Shown here piece by piece: positions 1 to 8,933 of a stretch of DNA of 64,000 bases. The position numbers and the translations under genes were made by a program. Every line of letters starts with the position of its first letter. Position 1 is the first letter of the stretch. The notes below the pieces were generated by a model. The model was not told the origin of the DNA. It saw only the letters and a list, made by a program, of their open reading frames with translations, and did not search any database. Source of the DNA: Streptomyces sp. NL15-2K (lineage in GTDB: Bacteria > Actinomycetota > Actinomycetes > Streptomycetales > Streptomycetaceae); the NCBI RefSeq assembly GCF_030551255.1, contig NZ_CP130630.1:8227501-8291500 (forward strand), written 5' to 3'.

Positions 1-2
1 GC

Positions 3-734
3 ACGGGCCACTACGCCCAGGTGATCGTGAACTCGGACGGCACCCGCGAGCTGCACCGCGCCTCCGACATGGCCAAGGACCAGTCGTACGTTCTCGGCGT
101 CCTGGACGACCGCCAGCTCGCCCACGCGATGTTCCCGCTCGGTGACACGGTCACCACCAAGGACGAGATCCGCGCCGAGGCCGAGCGCCGCGGCCTGGCG
201 GTGGCCAAGAAGCCCGACTCGCACGACATCTGCTTCATCGCGGACGGCGACACCCAGGGCTTCCTCGCCGGCCGGCTCGGCAAGGCGGAGGGCGACATCG
301 TCGACGAGTCCGGCGCCAAGCTGGGCACGCACGAGGGTGCGTACGGCTTCACCATCGGCCAGCGCAAGGGCCTGAGGATCGGCACCCCGGCGCCCGACGG
401 CAAGCCGCGCTACGTCCTCGACATCTCCCCGGTGGACAACACGGTGACGGTCGGCCCGGCCGCCGCCCTGGACGTGACCGGGCTGACCGCGATCAAGCCG
501 CGTTGGTGCGGGGCCGCCCCGACCGGCCCCGGCAGCTACACGGCCCAACTGCGCGCCCACGGCGGCGAGACCGAGGTCACCGCGGAGCTGATCGACGGCT
601 CCCTGGAGGTGTCGTTCGCGGAGCCGGTCCGCGGCGTGGCCCCCGGCCAGGCGATCGTCCTGTACGACGGCACGCGCGTGGTGGGCTCGGCGACGATCGC
701 GTCGACAGTGCGGGCGACGGCCGCGGTGTCCTAG
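3..734 (+). CDS. mnmA: tRNA-specific 2-thiouridylase MnmA (5' end cut off by window)
   Basis: MnmA transfers sulfur to C2 of the wobble uridine in tRNAs for Lys, Glu and Gln, using ATP and a relayed persulfide. The visible 243 residues are the C-terminal two thirds of a protein usually 360-380 residues long. The N-terminal ATP-pyrophosphatase loop lies before the window. Seen here: the segment TGHYAQV near the left edge, the tRNA-binding part reading MAKDQSYVLG, the catalytic-cysteine region KPDSHDICFI with the conserved Cys, and the terminal beta-barrel domain. The gene runs open to the left edge in frame 3 and stops with TAG at 732. It is followed by 111 noncoding bases and then the defence locus, so it probably marks the left border of that accessory segment (inference). 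Confidence 0.96.
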   Translation, partial: TGHYAQVIVNSDGTRELHRASDMAKDQSYVLGVLDDRQLAHAMFPLGDTVTTKDEIRAEAERRGLAVAKKPDSHDICFIADGDTQGFLAGRLGKAEGDIVDESGAKLGTHEGAYGFTIGQRKGLRIGTPAPDGKPRYVLDISPVDNTVTVGPAAALDVTGLTAIKPRWCGAAPTGPGSYTAQLRAHGGETEVTAELIDGSLEVSFAEPVRGVAPGQAIVLYDGTRVVGSATIASTVRATAAVS

Positions 735-845
735 ACGATCATCGAGACTGGCCCCGGATCCGCCGCCGTCATAGGCTTCCCCTGCGGATCGTCCGCAAGG
801 GAACGAGAACGACGGGGCCGCTTCCCTGTCGCCGGGAGGTCGAGG

Positions 846-2129
846 GTGCTCCTCCGTTTTCGGGTGGCCAATCACCGCTCGATCCGTGACGAGTGCGAGC
901 TGTCGTTGATCGGCGCCGAACTCAAAGAGGGCACGGCGCGGGACACCGGCCTCAAGCATGACGGGCGGCCGGTTCCGGGGCTGTGCGTCCTGGGCGTCTT
1001 CGGTGCCAACGCGTCGGGCAAGACCAACCTGCTCCGGGCCATGGTGGACATGCGGGAGGCCGTGCGGACCTCGTTCGCGGACTGGCCGAAGTTCTCCGGA
1101 GTACCCCGTCAGCCCTTCAAGCTCGACCGGGAAAGCGCCGACGAGACGACACTCTTTGAGGTGGACCTGGTTGTAGGCCACCAGCGGAAGATCCGCTTCA
1201 CCTATGGCTTCGAACTGTCCGACGAACGCGTCGAGGCCGAGTGGCTGCACGCCTACCCCCACGGCGAGCGCCAGGTCTGGTTCGACCGGGAGGCGGGCCG
1301 ACCGGAGTCGGAAGGCTCCGAATTCGTCTTCGAAGGGGACGGCTTCACCGGGAATCGCGAAGCCCTCGTCGGCTACACGAGGCCTGACGCCCTGTTCCTC
1401 ACCACTGGCGCCACCCTCAATGATCCCCAGCTGACGGCATTGCACCGCTGGTTCATGGACAATCTGTGGCTGGTCACACCGGGCGAGGACATCACGGGGC
1501 GGACGACGTTCACGCAACGGATGCTCACCGAGAAGAGCGCGAAGAACACGAGGAACGCCTACCACGAGCGGATCCTCCAGCTCCTCGCCATCGCCGACCT
1601 GGGTATCACCGGAATCGACGTCGACCCCGAGTCCGGAGGCATCCGGCTCACACACCGGACGCCGGACGGCGGTGATGTCGCGCTGGAATTCCTGAGTGAG
1701 GAATCGTTCGGTACGCACGCCTGGTTCGCGTTCCTCGGCCCCATGCTCACGGTGCTGGACAACGGGACGACGCTGTTGGTCGACGAACTCGATTCCAGCC
1801 TGCACCCCACCCTGGCCGCCGAGGTCGTACGGATCTTCCAGGACCCCAAGGCGAACCCGAACGACGCCCAGCTGATCTTCACCACGCACGACGCCACCCT
1901 GCTCGGAAACGCGGTCCTCGACCGGCCGCTCGACCCCGAGCAGGTGTGGATCGCGGCGAAGGAACGCTCAGGGACATCCAGCTTCTATCCCGTGACCGCC
2001 GCACACCCGGCGGAGGACGAAGATCTGGAGAGCGGATATCTGCGCGGCCGCTACGGTGGCGTACCGCGCGTTGGCGCGGGAGCGATCGCTCGTGAACTCT
2101 CCTGGCAGGAGGCGAAGGAAACAGCGTGA
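846..2129 (+). CDS. rloA: AAA (ABC-type) ATPase, RloA-like, of an ATPase/RloB defence pair
   Basis: This is a 427-residue SMC/ABC-like ATPase of the AAA_15/AAA_21 kind found in anti-phage modules. The P-loop GANASGKT is at residues 53-60, Walker B reads LLVDELD with the acidic pair at about 313-314, a signature-like LSEESFG lies before it, and the H-loop FTTHD has its His near 348. The N-terminal RFRVANHRSI beta-strand is typical of the family. The GTG start at 846 has a strong GGGAGGT ribosome site 6 bases upstream. Its stop overlaps the next start as GTGA, so it is translationally coupled to the RloB-family gene. ATPases paired with RloB are linked to type I restriction loci, as here. The architecture (ABC ATPase plus TOPRIM-like partner) also parallels AriA of PARIS and GajA-type systems. 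The family call is firm. The trigger and effector role are inferred. Confidence 0.85.
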   Translation: MLLRFRVANHRSIRDECELSLIGAELKEGTARDTGLKHDGRPVPGLCVLGVFGANASGKTNLLRAMVDMREAVRTSFADWPKFSGVPRQPFKLDRESADETTLFEVDLVVGHQRKIRFTYGFELSDERVEAEWLHAYPHGERQVWFDREAGRPESEGSEFVFEGDGFTGNREALVGYTRPDALFLTTGATLNDPQLTALHRWFMDNLWLVTPGEDITGRTTFTQRMLTEKSAKNTRNAYHERILQLLAIADLGITGIDVDPESGGIRLTHRTPDGGDVALEFLSEESFGTHAWFAFLGPMLTVLDNGTTLLVDELDSSLHPTLAAEVVRIFQDPKANPNDAQLIFTTHDATLLGNAVLDRPLDPEQVWIAAKERSGTSSFYPVTAAHPAEDEDLESGYLRGRYGGVPRVGAGAIARELSWQEAKETA

Positions 2130-2965
2130 GCAGGCGGGGCGGACTGTGGCAGGACGGCGGTCATGGCGGTGCGGGGACGTCGGGATCTCAGCGGAGACGC
2201 AGGGGGAGCAAGGACGACCAGTTCGCGCCCGTCCCCTACCGGCCGCCGGTCTCGAAGGAGCAGCGGGTCATCTTCATCGGCTGCGAGGGCGAGGTCACTG
2301 AACCGCAGTACCTCGACCACCTCAACGCCCGCTACGGAGACGGCGGAGACGGGGCGCGGCAGCCGTTCCTGATCCACCCGATCACCGCCAAGAACGGCCT
2401 GACGCCGTCCAGGGCGGTCGCCGCCGTGCGGGAGCACAAGCAGGCGAAAGGGGTGGAGGGGTGGGCCATGTTCGACAGGGATGACCACCACGACATCCAG
2501 AAGGCCCTTCAGGACGCCGCCGAAGCCAACATCCAGGTGTGCTTCTCACACCCTTCCTTCGAGCTGTGGCTGCTCCTGCACTTCCAGCCTTTCAGCGGGC
2601 GGCAGAGCGGCAAGAACAAGAACGTCCTGGAGAAGCTGCGCGCGGCGCACCCGGCGTACAGGTCCTTCGACGTCAAGAACGACAAGAGTGTCAAGGGCCC
2701 CCGCCGTGACGCGCTGGATGACGACGCGGCGAAGAAGGCGGTCGCTCACGCCAGGACCCTGGTCAACCAGTGTGAGCACGGCGACTGCAAGGCAAACAAA
2801 GGCAAGCCCAAGCCCGTCAAGCGGGACAGCGTCCCCGAACCGTGGAACAAGTGGGCCGCGCGTTCCGGACACGCCGAGGACTGCCAAGTCCTGAACCGGG
2901 ATCCGTCCACCGACGTATGGCGGCTGCTGGTCAGCCTCGGCATCGTGGAGGACCGGCCGAGGTAG
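2126..2965 (+). CDS. rloB: RloB-family protein (TOPRIM-like putative nuclease)
   Basis: This 279-residue protein has the RloB layout. After a basic, low-complexity N-terminus of about 45 residues comes a strand plus acidic motif (IFIGCEGEVTEPQYL, with the first Glu likely metal-binding). A central DxD-like motif follows in MFDRDDHHD, and then the diagnostic SHPSFELWLLLHF segment. These resemble the Glu and DxD metal sites of TOPRIM/OLD-type nucleases; that structural reading is from family knowledge. The GTG start overlaps the stop of the ATPase gene by four bases. A Cys/His-containing stretch (NQCEHGDC) near residues 213-220 could bind metal. The protein is longer than many RloB proteins because of its basic N-terminus. 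The nearest downstream gene, hsdM, begins 99 bases later behind a possible promoter of its own. The likely role is the effector arm of an ATPase-controlled defence module. Substrate unknown. Confidence 0.82.
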   Translation: MSRRGGLWQDGGHGGAGTSGSQRRRRGSKDDQFAPVPYRPPVSKEQRVIFIGCEGEVTEPQYLDHLNARYGDGGDGARQPFLIHPITAKNGLTPSRAVAAVREHKQAKGVEGWAMFDRDDHHDIQKALQDAAEANIQVCFSHPSFELWLLLHFQPFSGRQSGKNKNVLEKLRAAHPAYRSFDVKNDKSVKGPRRDALDDDAAKKAVAHARTLVNQCEHGDCKANKGKPKPVKRDSVPEPWNKWAARSGHAEDCQVLNRDPSTDVWRLLVSLGIVEDRPR

Positions 2966-2987
2966 CCGAAAACCGCTGTCCGGGCGG

Positions 2988-3018
2988 TTAACACCTGCAC
3001 CTGCTGCCGCTCTAGGCT
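2988..3018 (+). promoter_or_regulatory. possible promoter for hsdM
   Basis: A TTAACA hexamer (2988-2993) and a TAGGCT hexamer (3013-3018) are spaced 19 bases apart, about 47 bases before the hsdM GTG. A short hairpin (AACCGC/GCGGTT, 2971-2989) just after the rloB stop overlaps the -35 and could be a weak terminator. This suggests hsdMS may be transcribed separately from the rlo pair. It is pattern match only. Confidence 0.3.
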
Positions 3019-3064
3019 GCCCTCGCACCACCCGTTCACCCACTAACCAACGAAGGACCGGCGC

Positions 3065-5671
3065 GTGGCCCGCATCACCCTCCCCCAGTTGGAACGGCAC
3101 CTCTTCGCCGCCGCCGACATCCTGCGCGGACGGATGGAGCCCTCCGACTACCGGGACTACATCTTCGGGCTGCTGTTCCTGAAACGGGCCTCGGACGAGT
3201 TCCAGCCGGAGTGGGAGCGTGCCTACCAGCAGCGGCTGGAGGAGACGGGCAGCGAGACGAAGGCCCTGCAACGGGCCGACAACCCCGACTACTACACCCG
3301 AGTCTTCTACGTCCCGCCACGCGCCCGCTGGTGGACCGGCCCGCACGTGCTCGATTCCGAGCACCCGGAGGTGACCGTCCCGGGCATCGAGGCGCTCACG
3401 GCGGAGATCGAGGGGCCAGACGGCAAGCCGATGAAGGCGGGGGAGTACCTCGACAAGGCGCTGGCGGCCCTCCAAGAGGGCAACAGCCGGCTTACGGGCG
3501 TGGCGTCCCACATCGAGTTCAACGCGGTCGTCGGCAACCGGCCCCGCTTCACCGCGTCCGAACTGCGTTCTCTTATCCGTCACTTCAGCCTCTACCGCCT
3601 CCGCAACGAGGACTTTGAGTTCCCCGACATGCTCGGCGCGGCCTACGAGTACCTGCTCGCCCGGTTCGCGGACAGCGCGGGCCAGAGCGGCGGCGAGTTC
3701 TACACCCCGCGCTCCGTCGTCCGCATGCTGGTACGACTGCTCGACCCGCAGCCCACCGATAGCGTCTACGACCCCTGCATGGGCTCCGGCGGCATGCTCA
3801 TCGCGGCCCGCGAGTACGTCGAGGAGCACGGCGGAGACCCCGACGAACTCGCCATCAACGGCCAGGACCGCAACCCCGCCTCCTGGTCCATGGCCAGCAT
3901 GAACATGGTGCTGCACGGCATCCGCAAGTTCGACCTCAAGCACGGCGACACCCTCACCGAGCCGCTCCACCTCGACGCCGGCAAACGCCTGCTCACCTTC
4001 ACCAAGGTCCTCTCCAACCCGCCCTTCTCCCAGCCGTACGACCAGACGGCCGTGGCCGCCGCCGACGCCGTGCACGGCACGCGCATGAAGTGGGGCTGGG
4101 CGCCCGAGAAGGGCAAGAAGGCGGACCTGATGTTCGTCCAGCACATGGTGTCGGTGCTGGAGGAGAAGGGAATGGTCGCCGTCGTCATGCCGCACGGTGT
4201 GCTGTTCCGCGGCGGCAAGGAGAAGGACATCCGCGAGGAGCTGCTGCGCGACGACTGCCTGGAGGCGGTGATCGGCCTCGGCCCGAACCTCTTCTACGGC
4301 GTCGGCATCCCCGCCTGCGTCCTCGTCCTGCGCCGCCCGCACCGCAAGGAACAGGACCGGCGCAAGAGGGTCCTGTTCATCAACGCCGACCGCGAGTTCA
4401 CGGCTGGCCGTAACCAGAACGAGCTGCGCCCCGAGCACATCGAGAAGATCGTCACGGTGTTCCAGAAGGGACGGGAGCAGAATGGCTACTCGCGCTGGGT
4501 AAAGGTGGACGACCTCCTCGCCGAGGGCGCCAACCTCAATATCCGCCGCTGGGTGGACAACTCACCCCCGCCCGAGCCGCAGGACGTACGGGCACACCTG
4601 TACGGAGGCGTGCCGGTCGCGGAGGTCGTGGCGCGGGAGAAGCTGTTCGGTGCGTACGGGGTCGACGCGTCGACGTTGTTCGCGGCGCGGGATGACGATC
4701 CGGAGTACTACGACTTCCTCCCCGAGGACCCCGAGACCACGGTGGGGCGTATCGCCGAACAGGCAGCCGCCAAGGAGGCGGAACTGCGGGAGGCGTACGC
4801 GAAATGGTGGGCGAAGGGGTCGGCGCTCTTCGCCCAGCTGGCCGAGGACCGCAAGCTGATGGTGCTCCGGGCGGGCCTGCTGGCCGGCTTCACCGAGGCG
4901 GTCGACGCGGTCCGCGTTCTCGACGAGTACCGCACGGCGGGCATCGTCGCCGACTGGTGGACCCACGCACGCTACGACATGAAGGCCCTGGCGGCGGGCG
5001 GGTTCGCCCGTGTCCTGGAAGGCTGGGTGGACTCGACGGAGGCCATCGTCAAGCCGGCGGAGGGATCGGTGAGCACCTCGTCCCGCAAGACGACGGTGAC
5101 GGCCGCCGACCGCCGCCGGGCCATGGACCAGCCGGTCGTACGGCACCTCATCCCGGAGTTCCTCGACCAGTACACGGTGGTCGAGGCCGAGGTCGCGGCG
5201 GCGGACGCGGCGTACAAGGAGGCGGCGGACGCGCTGGCGGCGGCGAAGCCGCCGGAGGACGGCGAGGAGGAGGGGGACGGCGACGGTGCCTCGGTGGAGG
5301 CCACCGAGCCGGTCTCTCCGGAGGAACTCGCCCGTCTTGAGCAGGAGTTCGCCGCTTGCCGCAAGGCGCGGACCGCCGCGACGAAGAAGCGTAAGGCGCT
5401 GGACGACCGGTTCCTGAAGGATTTGCTGGCTGCGGCCGAGGTGGTCCTGGCGGATAGGGAGCGGACCCAGGAGATCGTCCTGGACGTCCTGAACGAGGAC
5501 CTGTCCGGGCGCCTGGACGCGGCGTTGGCCGTGGGGCGGCGGGAGCTGGTCGCGGTGTTCCGGCGGTGGGTGGAGAAGTACAGGGTGTCGCTGAGCGAGC
5601 TGGAGGGGGAGAGCGAGGCGGCTCAGGGGGAGCTGGGGGAGTGGCTGGAGGTGTTGGGGTATGGGCGGTGA
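3065..5671 (+). CDS. hsdM: type I restriction-modification DNA methyltransferase subunit HsdM, long form
   Basis: HsdM is the N6-adenine methyltransferase of a type I restriction complex. It works as M2S for modification and joins HsdR for cleavage. The protein has the N-terminal HsdM helical domain (from residue 1), the SAM-binding motif I around DPCMGSGGM near 237-245, and catalytic NPPF at 318-321. It is 868 residues, whereas many HsdM proteins are near 500. The extra roughly 340 residues after about 520 are charged and alanine/glutamate rich, with likely coiled coil and an acidic linker near residues 725-750. The start is GTG with GAAGGA about 8 bases upstream. The 3' end overlaps hsdS by 11 bases. 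The extension may be a regulatory or assembly module; similar long forms occur in actinobacteria (from memory). Confidence 0.95.
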   Translation: MARITLPQLERHLFAAADILRGRMEPSDYRDYIFGLLFLKRASDEFQPEWERAYQQRLEETGSETKALQRADNPDYYTRVFYVPPRARWWTGPHVLDSEHPEVTVPGIEALTAEIEGPDGKPMKAGEYLDKALAALQEGNSRLTGVASHIEFNAVVGNRPRFTASELRSLIRHFSLYRLRNEDFEFPDMLGAAYEYLLARFADSAGQSGGEFYTPRSVVRMLVRLLDPQPTDSVYDPCMGSGGMLIAAREYVEEHGGDPDELAINGQDRNPASWSMASMNMVLHGIRKFDLKHGDTLTEPLHLDAGKRLLTFTKVLSNPPFSQPYDQTAVAAADAVHGTRMKWGWAPEKGKKADLMFVQHMVSVLEEKGMVAVVMPHGVLFRGGKEKDIREELLRDDCLEAVIGLGPNLFYGVGIPACVLVLRRPHRKEQDRRKRVLFINADREFTAGRNQNELRPEHIEKIVTVFQKGREQNGYSRWVKVDDLLAEGANLNIRRWVDNSPPPEPQDVRAHLYGGVPVAEVVAREKLFGAYGVDASTLFAARDDDPEYYDFLPEDPETTVGRIAEQAAAKEAELREAYAKWWAKGSALFAQLAEDRKLMVLRAGLLAGFTEAVDAVRVLDEYRTAGIVADWWTHARYDMKALAAGGFARVLEGWVDSTEAIVKPAEGSVSTSSRKTTVTAADRRRAMDQPVVRHLIPEFLDQYTVVEAEVAAADAAYKEAADALAAAKPPEDGEEEGDGDGASVEATEPVSPEELARLEQEFAACRKARTAATKKRKALDDRFLKDLLAAAEVVLADRERTQEIVLDVLNEDLSGRLDAALAVGRRELVAVFRRWVEKYRVSLSELEGESEAAQGELGEWLEVLGYGR

Positions 5672-6893
5672 GTTCATGACCGAGCGCCCGACGGTAGCTC
5701 TCAAAGACGTGCTTCGACGGGTGGAGACCGGATGGAGTCCGGTGTGTGAGCCTCGGGTTCCGGCAGCGGATGAATGGGGTGTTCTCAAGCTGAGCGCGGT
5801 GACCTCTGGGCGCTTCGTGGCAACGGAGGCCAAAGCGTTGCCTGCGGCTGTTGCACCAAGATTTGGGCTGGAAGTCAGACGTGGCGACGTGCTGGTTTCG
5901 CGGGCAAATGGCGTCAAGTCCCTCGTGGGGGTTGTCTGCTCAGTCGGGGAGGTTCGTCCCAAGCTCATGGTTCCGGACCTTGTGTTTCGGCTCGTGGCAG
6001 ACCCGGATGTACTCGACCCTGACTACCTGGCTATCGCCCTCGCGTCGAATGCGGCCCGGTGGCAGATCGATGAAGCCATGCGAGGGTCGAGTGGGCAGTA
6101 CAAGATCTCCCAGGCGGACGTACGCGACTTGCGTGTACCGAGGATTCCGCTGGACGAACAGCGCCGGATTGTCGCCGCGCATGCCGCGTTCAAGCGGCGG
6201 ATCGGGGCGTTGGAACGTGCGCTGAGGAAGCTGCGTGTAGCCGAGCAGGGGCTGTCCGCCGAAGCCTTGTCTGTGGGACAGGGGTGGGAGCGAGTTCACC
6301 TGGAATCCGTTGCGGCGGTCGCAGCCGGGGTCACCCTCGGTTCAGAGCCAGTCGGCGACGGCACCATCGAACTGCCGTACCTGCGCGTCGCCAACGTGTT
6401 GGACAGTCGCATCGACACGGCAGACGTCAAGCGTGTTCGGATTCTCAGCGCTCAATTCGAGCGGTACGCACTCAGGCCGGGAGACCTGCTCCTCACCGAG
6501 GGCGGGGATCTCGACAAGCTCGGCAGAGGTGCGGTCTGGGATGGTCGCATCGAGTCCTGCCTGCATCAGAACCACGTGTTCCGCGTTCGGTGCGGAGATC
6601 GCTTGCTGCCGGACTTCCTGGCGCTGTACACCGCTTCGTCTGAAGGGCGCGCATACTTCCTACGGGTGGGCAAGCAGACCACGAACCTCGCGTCAATCAA
6701 CTCGACTCAGGTGAAGAAGATGCCGGTTCCTGTGCCGCCGTTGGAGGAACAGCAGCGGTTGCTCGGGCCGGTTCGTGCAGCCCGGAAGCGGGTTGCTGTG
6801 GTGGAGGGGCAGATTGCCAAGCTCCGCACTGTTCAGCGAGCCGTTGTCGAGGACTTGCTCACCGGTGCAGAGGCCCAGACACCCGCCGCATGA
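5661..6893 (+). CDS. hsdS: type I restriction-modification specificity subunit HsdS
   Basis: HsdS is the DNA-recognition subunit of the type I complex. At 410 residues it has the classic duplicated plan: target recognition domain 1 (about 1-160), a conserved helical spacer beginning PLDEQRRIV near 163, target recognition domain 2 (about 205-355), and a second spacer beginning PPLEEQQRL near 358 and ending in a helix with DLLTG. The two recognition domains read a split target; the target itself cannot be deduced here. The ATG at 5661 has GGAGGTG 7-8 bases upstream inside hsdM, so coupling is likely. A second in-frame ATG at 5676 is less well placed. Base composition is visibly less G/C-rich than in hsdM and hsdR, as expected for a fast-exchanging specificity gene. 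Confidence 0.93.
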   Translation: MGGEFMTERPTVALKDVLRRVETGWSPVCEPRVPAADEWGVLKLSAVTSGRFVATEAKALPAAVAPRFGLEVRRGDVLVSRANGVKSLVGVVCSVGEVRPKLMVPDLVFRLVADPDVLDPDYLAIALASNAARWQIDEAMRGSSGQYKISQADVRDLRVPRIPLDEQRRIVAAHAAFKRRIGALERALRKLRVAEQGLSAEALSVGQGWERVHLESVAAVAAGVTLGSEPVGDGTIELPYLRVANVLDSRIDTADVKRVRILSAQFERYALRPGDLLLTEGGDLDKLGRGAVWDGRIESCLHQNHVFRVRCGDRLLPDFLALYTASSEGRAYFLRVGKQTTNLASINSTQVKKMPVPVPPLEEQQRLLGPVRAARKRVAVVEGQIAKLRTVQRAVVEDLLTGAEAQTPAA

Positions 6894-6940
6894 GCGAGTC
6901 GCCTCGACTGCTGCTCCGTGCCGGGAAACGGACAAACCGC

Positions 6941-7129
6941 TCAGCCCTGCGGTCCGGCCTTCAGGGTCCGCATCAGTGCTTCCAGCGAAGCCCGGTCCGT
7001 CGTGAGAACGCGGGCCGGGCTCTCGCTCTCACGGAGCGCTATGCCGTCGGGGCCCGTCGTAGCTACCTCGACGCAGGCGTTGCCTGAAGCCTCTGAGAAC
7101 GACGACTTGGTCCACTGCAACTTGGGCAA
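6941..7129 (-). CDS. DUF397-domain small protein
   Basis: This is a 62-residue protein with the DUF397 pattern: WTKSSFSEASGNACVEVA at the N-terminus, then a region with ALRESESP and a short C-terminal helix. DUF397 proteins are abundant in Streptomyces and usually sit beside Scr1-type HTH regulators, as in whiJ- and abaA-like clusters. Some are reported to act with their partner regulator in development. Here it follows the HTH gene by 12 bases on the same strand, so the two are probably co-transcribed. It ends 47 bases from the hsdS stop, tail to tail, and no clear terminator is seen between them. Molecular function is unknown. Confidence 0.88.
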   Translation of the reverse strand: MPKLQWTKSSFSEASGNACVEVATTGPDGIALRESESPARVLTTDRASLEALMRTLKAGPQG

Positions 7130-7141
7130 AGGGATTACCTC

Positions 7142-7993
7142 TTACAGCTCTCCGGCGATTTCGAGGATGCGATCCCTCGACTTCTCAGGATTCAACGCCA
7201 CCTGTTCGACCAAGTCCAGTCGTCGACGGAAGTTGGACAACTGGGTAGGCGAGTCGATGAAGACGGCACCGATCGGCGAGTCCACCTCCACGGTGTCCAA
7301 GTGGGGGCTTGCGGCGGCGGCGTACATCATCGTGTCCCCGGCCATGGGAAACCCCTCGGCAGTGAGCGGAATGACAAGCAACCGTACGTTGGGGCGCTCA
7401 CTCTCCTCCAAAAGACGCTTCAACTGCGCCTTGGCCACATGACGGCCGCCGATCCGCAGGTGGAGGGCCGCCTCGTAGATCAGGCCGGCGTATGGCACGC
7501 CAGGGTCGGCTGCCACGACGCCGTGCCTGGCCAAGCGATGGGCCACACGCAACTCGACCTCCAGCCGAGGCAATGGCGGCACGAAGAGGTCGAATAGCGC
7601 TCGGGCATGATCCTCGGTTTGGAACAGACCAGGGATGTGGGCTGTCTGGAGGGTCCGCAGGCTTTTGGCGTGATGCTCAAGCTCTGCCACGTCCACGAAG
7701 TCGGGCGGGATCTTGCCTCGGTATTCGTCCCACCAACCCCGCACGCGTCCCCCAGTCATCGCGGCCAGAGCATCGATGAGTTCTGTGTCGTCGCACTCGT
7801 AGATGCTTGCCAGGCGCCGAAGCCGCTCCTCACTGATGCCGAATCGTCCCGACTCGATGTTGGAGATCATCGTTCGGTCCACTCCGAGCAGCTCAGCGGC
7901 AACAGGGGCGGACATGCCAACCGAGTCGCGAAGCCGCCGAAGTTCAGCACCGAAGCGGCGCTGTCGGATGGTAGGTGCCTGACGTGGTGCCAT
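7142..7993 (-). CDS. Scr1/WhiJ-type helix-turn-helix regulator
   Basis: This is a 283-residue DNA-binding regulator. Residues about 10-70 are an XRE-like HTH (RFGAELRRLRDSVGMS, then AELLGVDRTMISNIESGRFG). The rest is the Scr1-type C-terminal domain with the typical YRGKIPPDFVDVAELEHHAKSLRT and a segment ending in the HLDTVEVDSP and GAVFIDSPTQLSNF motifs. The ATG at 7993 is preceded by AAGGAG 7 bases away. The gene is divergent from the RsbW-like ATPase and heads an operon with the DUF397 gene. Such triplets (HTH, DUF397, RsbW-like) occur in many copies in Streptomyces and affect development and antibiotic production in some cases. This copy is unusual in lying inside a restriction-modification locus. 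Confidence 0.92.
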   Translation of the reverse strand: MAPRQAPTIRQRRFGAELRRLRDSVGMSAPVAAELLGVDRTMISNIESGRFGISEERLRRLASIYECDDTELIDALAAMTGGRVRGWWDEYRGKIPPDFVDVAELEHHAKSLRTLQTAHIPGLFQTEDHARALFDLFVPPLPRLEVELRVAHRLARHGVVAADPGVPYAGLIYEAALHLRIGGRHVAKAQLKRLLEESERPNVRLLVIPLTAEGFPMAGDTMMYAAAASPHLDTVEVDSPIGAVFIDSPTQLSNFRRRLDLVEQVALNPEKSRDRILEIAGEL

Positions 7994-8288
7994 GGATCAA
8001 CTCCTTGCTCGCGCGCATAGTTTGCCGACCTTGGCGCTATGGCGTCCACGCAAATCACCTTGACTACCCGTTTTAGTGAATGAGGTAGCACGCGTTTTAG
8101 CGTCGAGGCTAGCCTGTGACTCAGGCCACCACTCCCACCCCAAGCCATCGGAAGCGCACCGGAACGCATCTGCGCCTATGGCGATGCCACCCGGCAGGCC
8201 ACCGCACCGGCTCAGGGTCGGAGATCGCGGCCAGTATCCCGACGACTCCGGACGTCTATGACGGCCACGCCATCAAAGGAGGATCCGC
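7994..8288. other. divergent intergenic region between Scr1 regulator and RsbW-like gene
   Basis: This 295-base gap holds the control region for two divergent genes. Two copies of CGTTTTAGYG occur at 8069 and 8093. A TTGACT hexamer lies at 8060-8065 on the plus strand. For the plus-strand gene, AAAGGAGGA sits 5-6 bases before the ATG at 8289. A 61-codon GTG-started frame at 8076-8261 has no ribosome site and unconvincing composition, so it was not called. Confidence 0.5.
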
Positions 8289-8795
8289 ATGACCTCACCC
8301 CCCACCACCCCCACCGAAGAGGACCCCCTCTCTCACCCGCACCCCCTCCCCTTCACCGCCCCCTGGAAGTACGAACTCCACTTCCCCTGCGACCCCCGGG
8401 GCCCCGGAATCGCCCGCCTCACCCTCCGTGCCGTCCTCACCGCGCACGGACTCGCTGAACTCACCGACCGCGCGGAGCTGTTGACGTCCGAGCTCGCCAC
8501 GAACTCCGTGCGGTACGCCAAGGGGTCCGCCTTCGTGCGGCTCTTCTGGCTCTGCCCCGTACTCCGCGTCAGCGTCTGGGACATGAGCCCGGACCTGCCC
8601 CTCGCGCCGCCCACCGTCGCCCCCGCGGACGCGGTCGGCGGGCGTGGACTGTGGATCCTCGACACGGTGGCCGACCGATGGGGCGGATGCGGCATAGGAG
8701 AGGCGCCGTACGGACCCGGCGGCAAGACCATCTGGTTCGAGCTGGCCCTTCCGCCGGACCCTCGCCCGGGCCCGCCGCCCGCCCTCGCGGCCTGA
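8289..8795 (+). CDS. RsbW-like ATP-binding protein (HATPase_c_2 anti-sigma/regulatory kinase type)
   Basis: This 168-residue protein has a single GHKL ATPase domain. The N-box ELATNSVRYA lies near residues 66-75, the G1-like VWDMSPDLP near 96-104, and the G2 box GGRGLWILDTVADRWG near 117-132. The N-terminus of about 30 residues is proline rich and disordered. Proteins of this class in Streptomyces are usually anti-sigma-factor kinases or stand-alone partners of Scr1/DUF397 modules. No anti-anti-sigma gene or sigma factor is nearby, which favours the second role. The ATG has a near-ideal ribosome site. The gene points toward hsdR, 138 bases downstream on the same strand, so read-through could link its expression to the restriction subunit (inference). 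Confidence 0.9.
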   Translation: MTSPPTTPTEEDPLSHPHPLPFTAPWKYELHFPCDPRGPGIARLTLRAVLTAHGLAELTDRAELLTSELATNSVRYAKGSAFVRLFWLCPVLRVSVWDMSPDLPLAPPTVAPADAVGGRGLWILDTVADRWGGCGIGEAPYGPGGKTIWFELALPPDPRPGPPPALAA

Positions 8796-8933
8796 TCCCG
8801 CGAGCCGCCGGACGCCCGGTGTGGCTTGATCGCGAGGCCGAAACGCCCCTGGTCGGCTCCCTGCCCGTGAGTAGAGTTGCCTGTACGTCCCATGGAGACG
8901 CTGGGGCGCACGGTGAGGGCAGGGAGTCCAGCG

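Noticed and set aside
2546..4438. Long minus-strand frame of 630 codons over rloB and hsdM
   Set aside because: It is a mirror of strong genes on the plus strand. Its translation is low-complexity, rich in Val, Leu, Gly and Arg, and has no recognisable motif.
8076..8261. 61-codon GTG frame before the RsbW-like gene
   Set aside because: There is no ribosome site, the codon use is not typical, and it occupies the likely promoter region.
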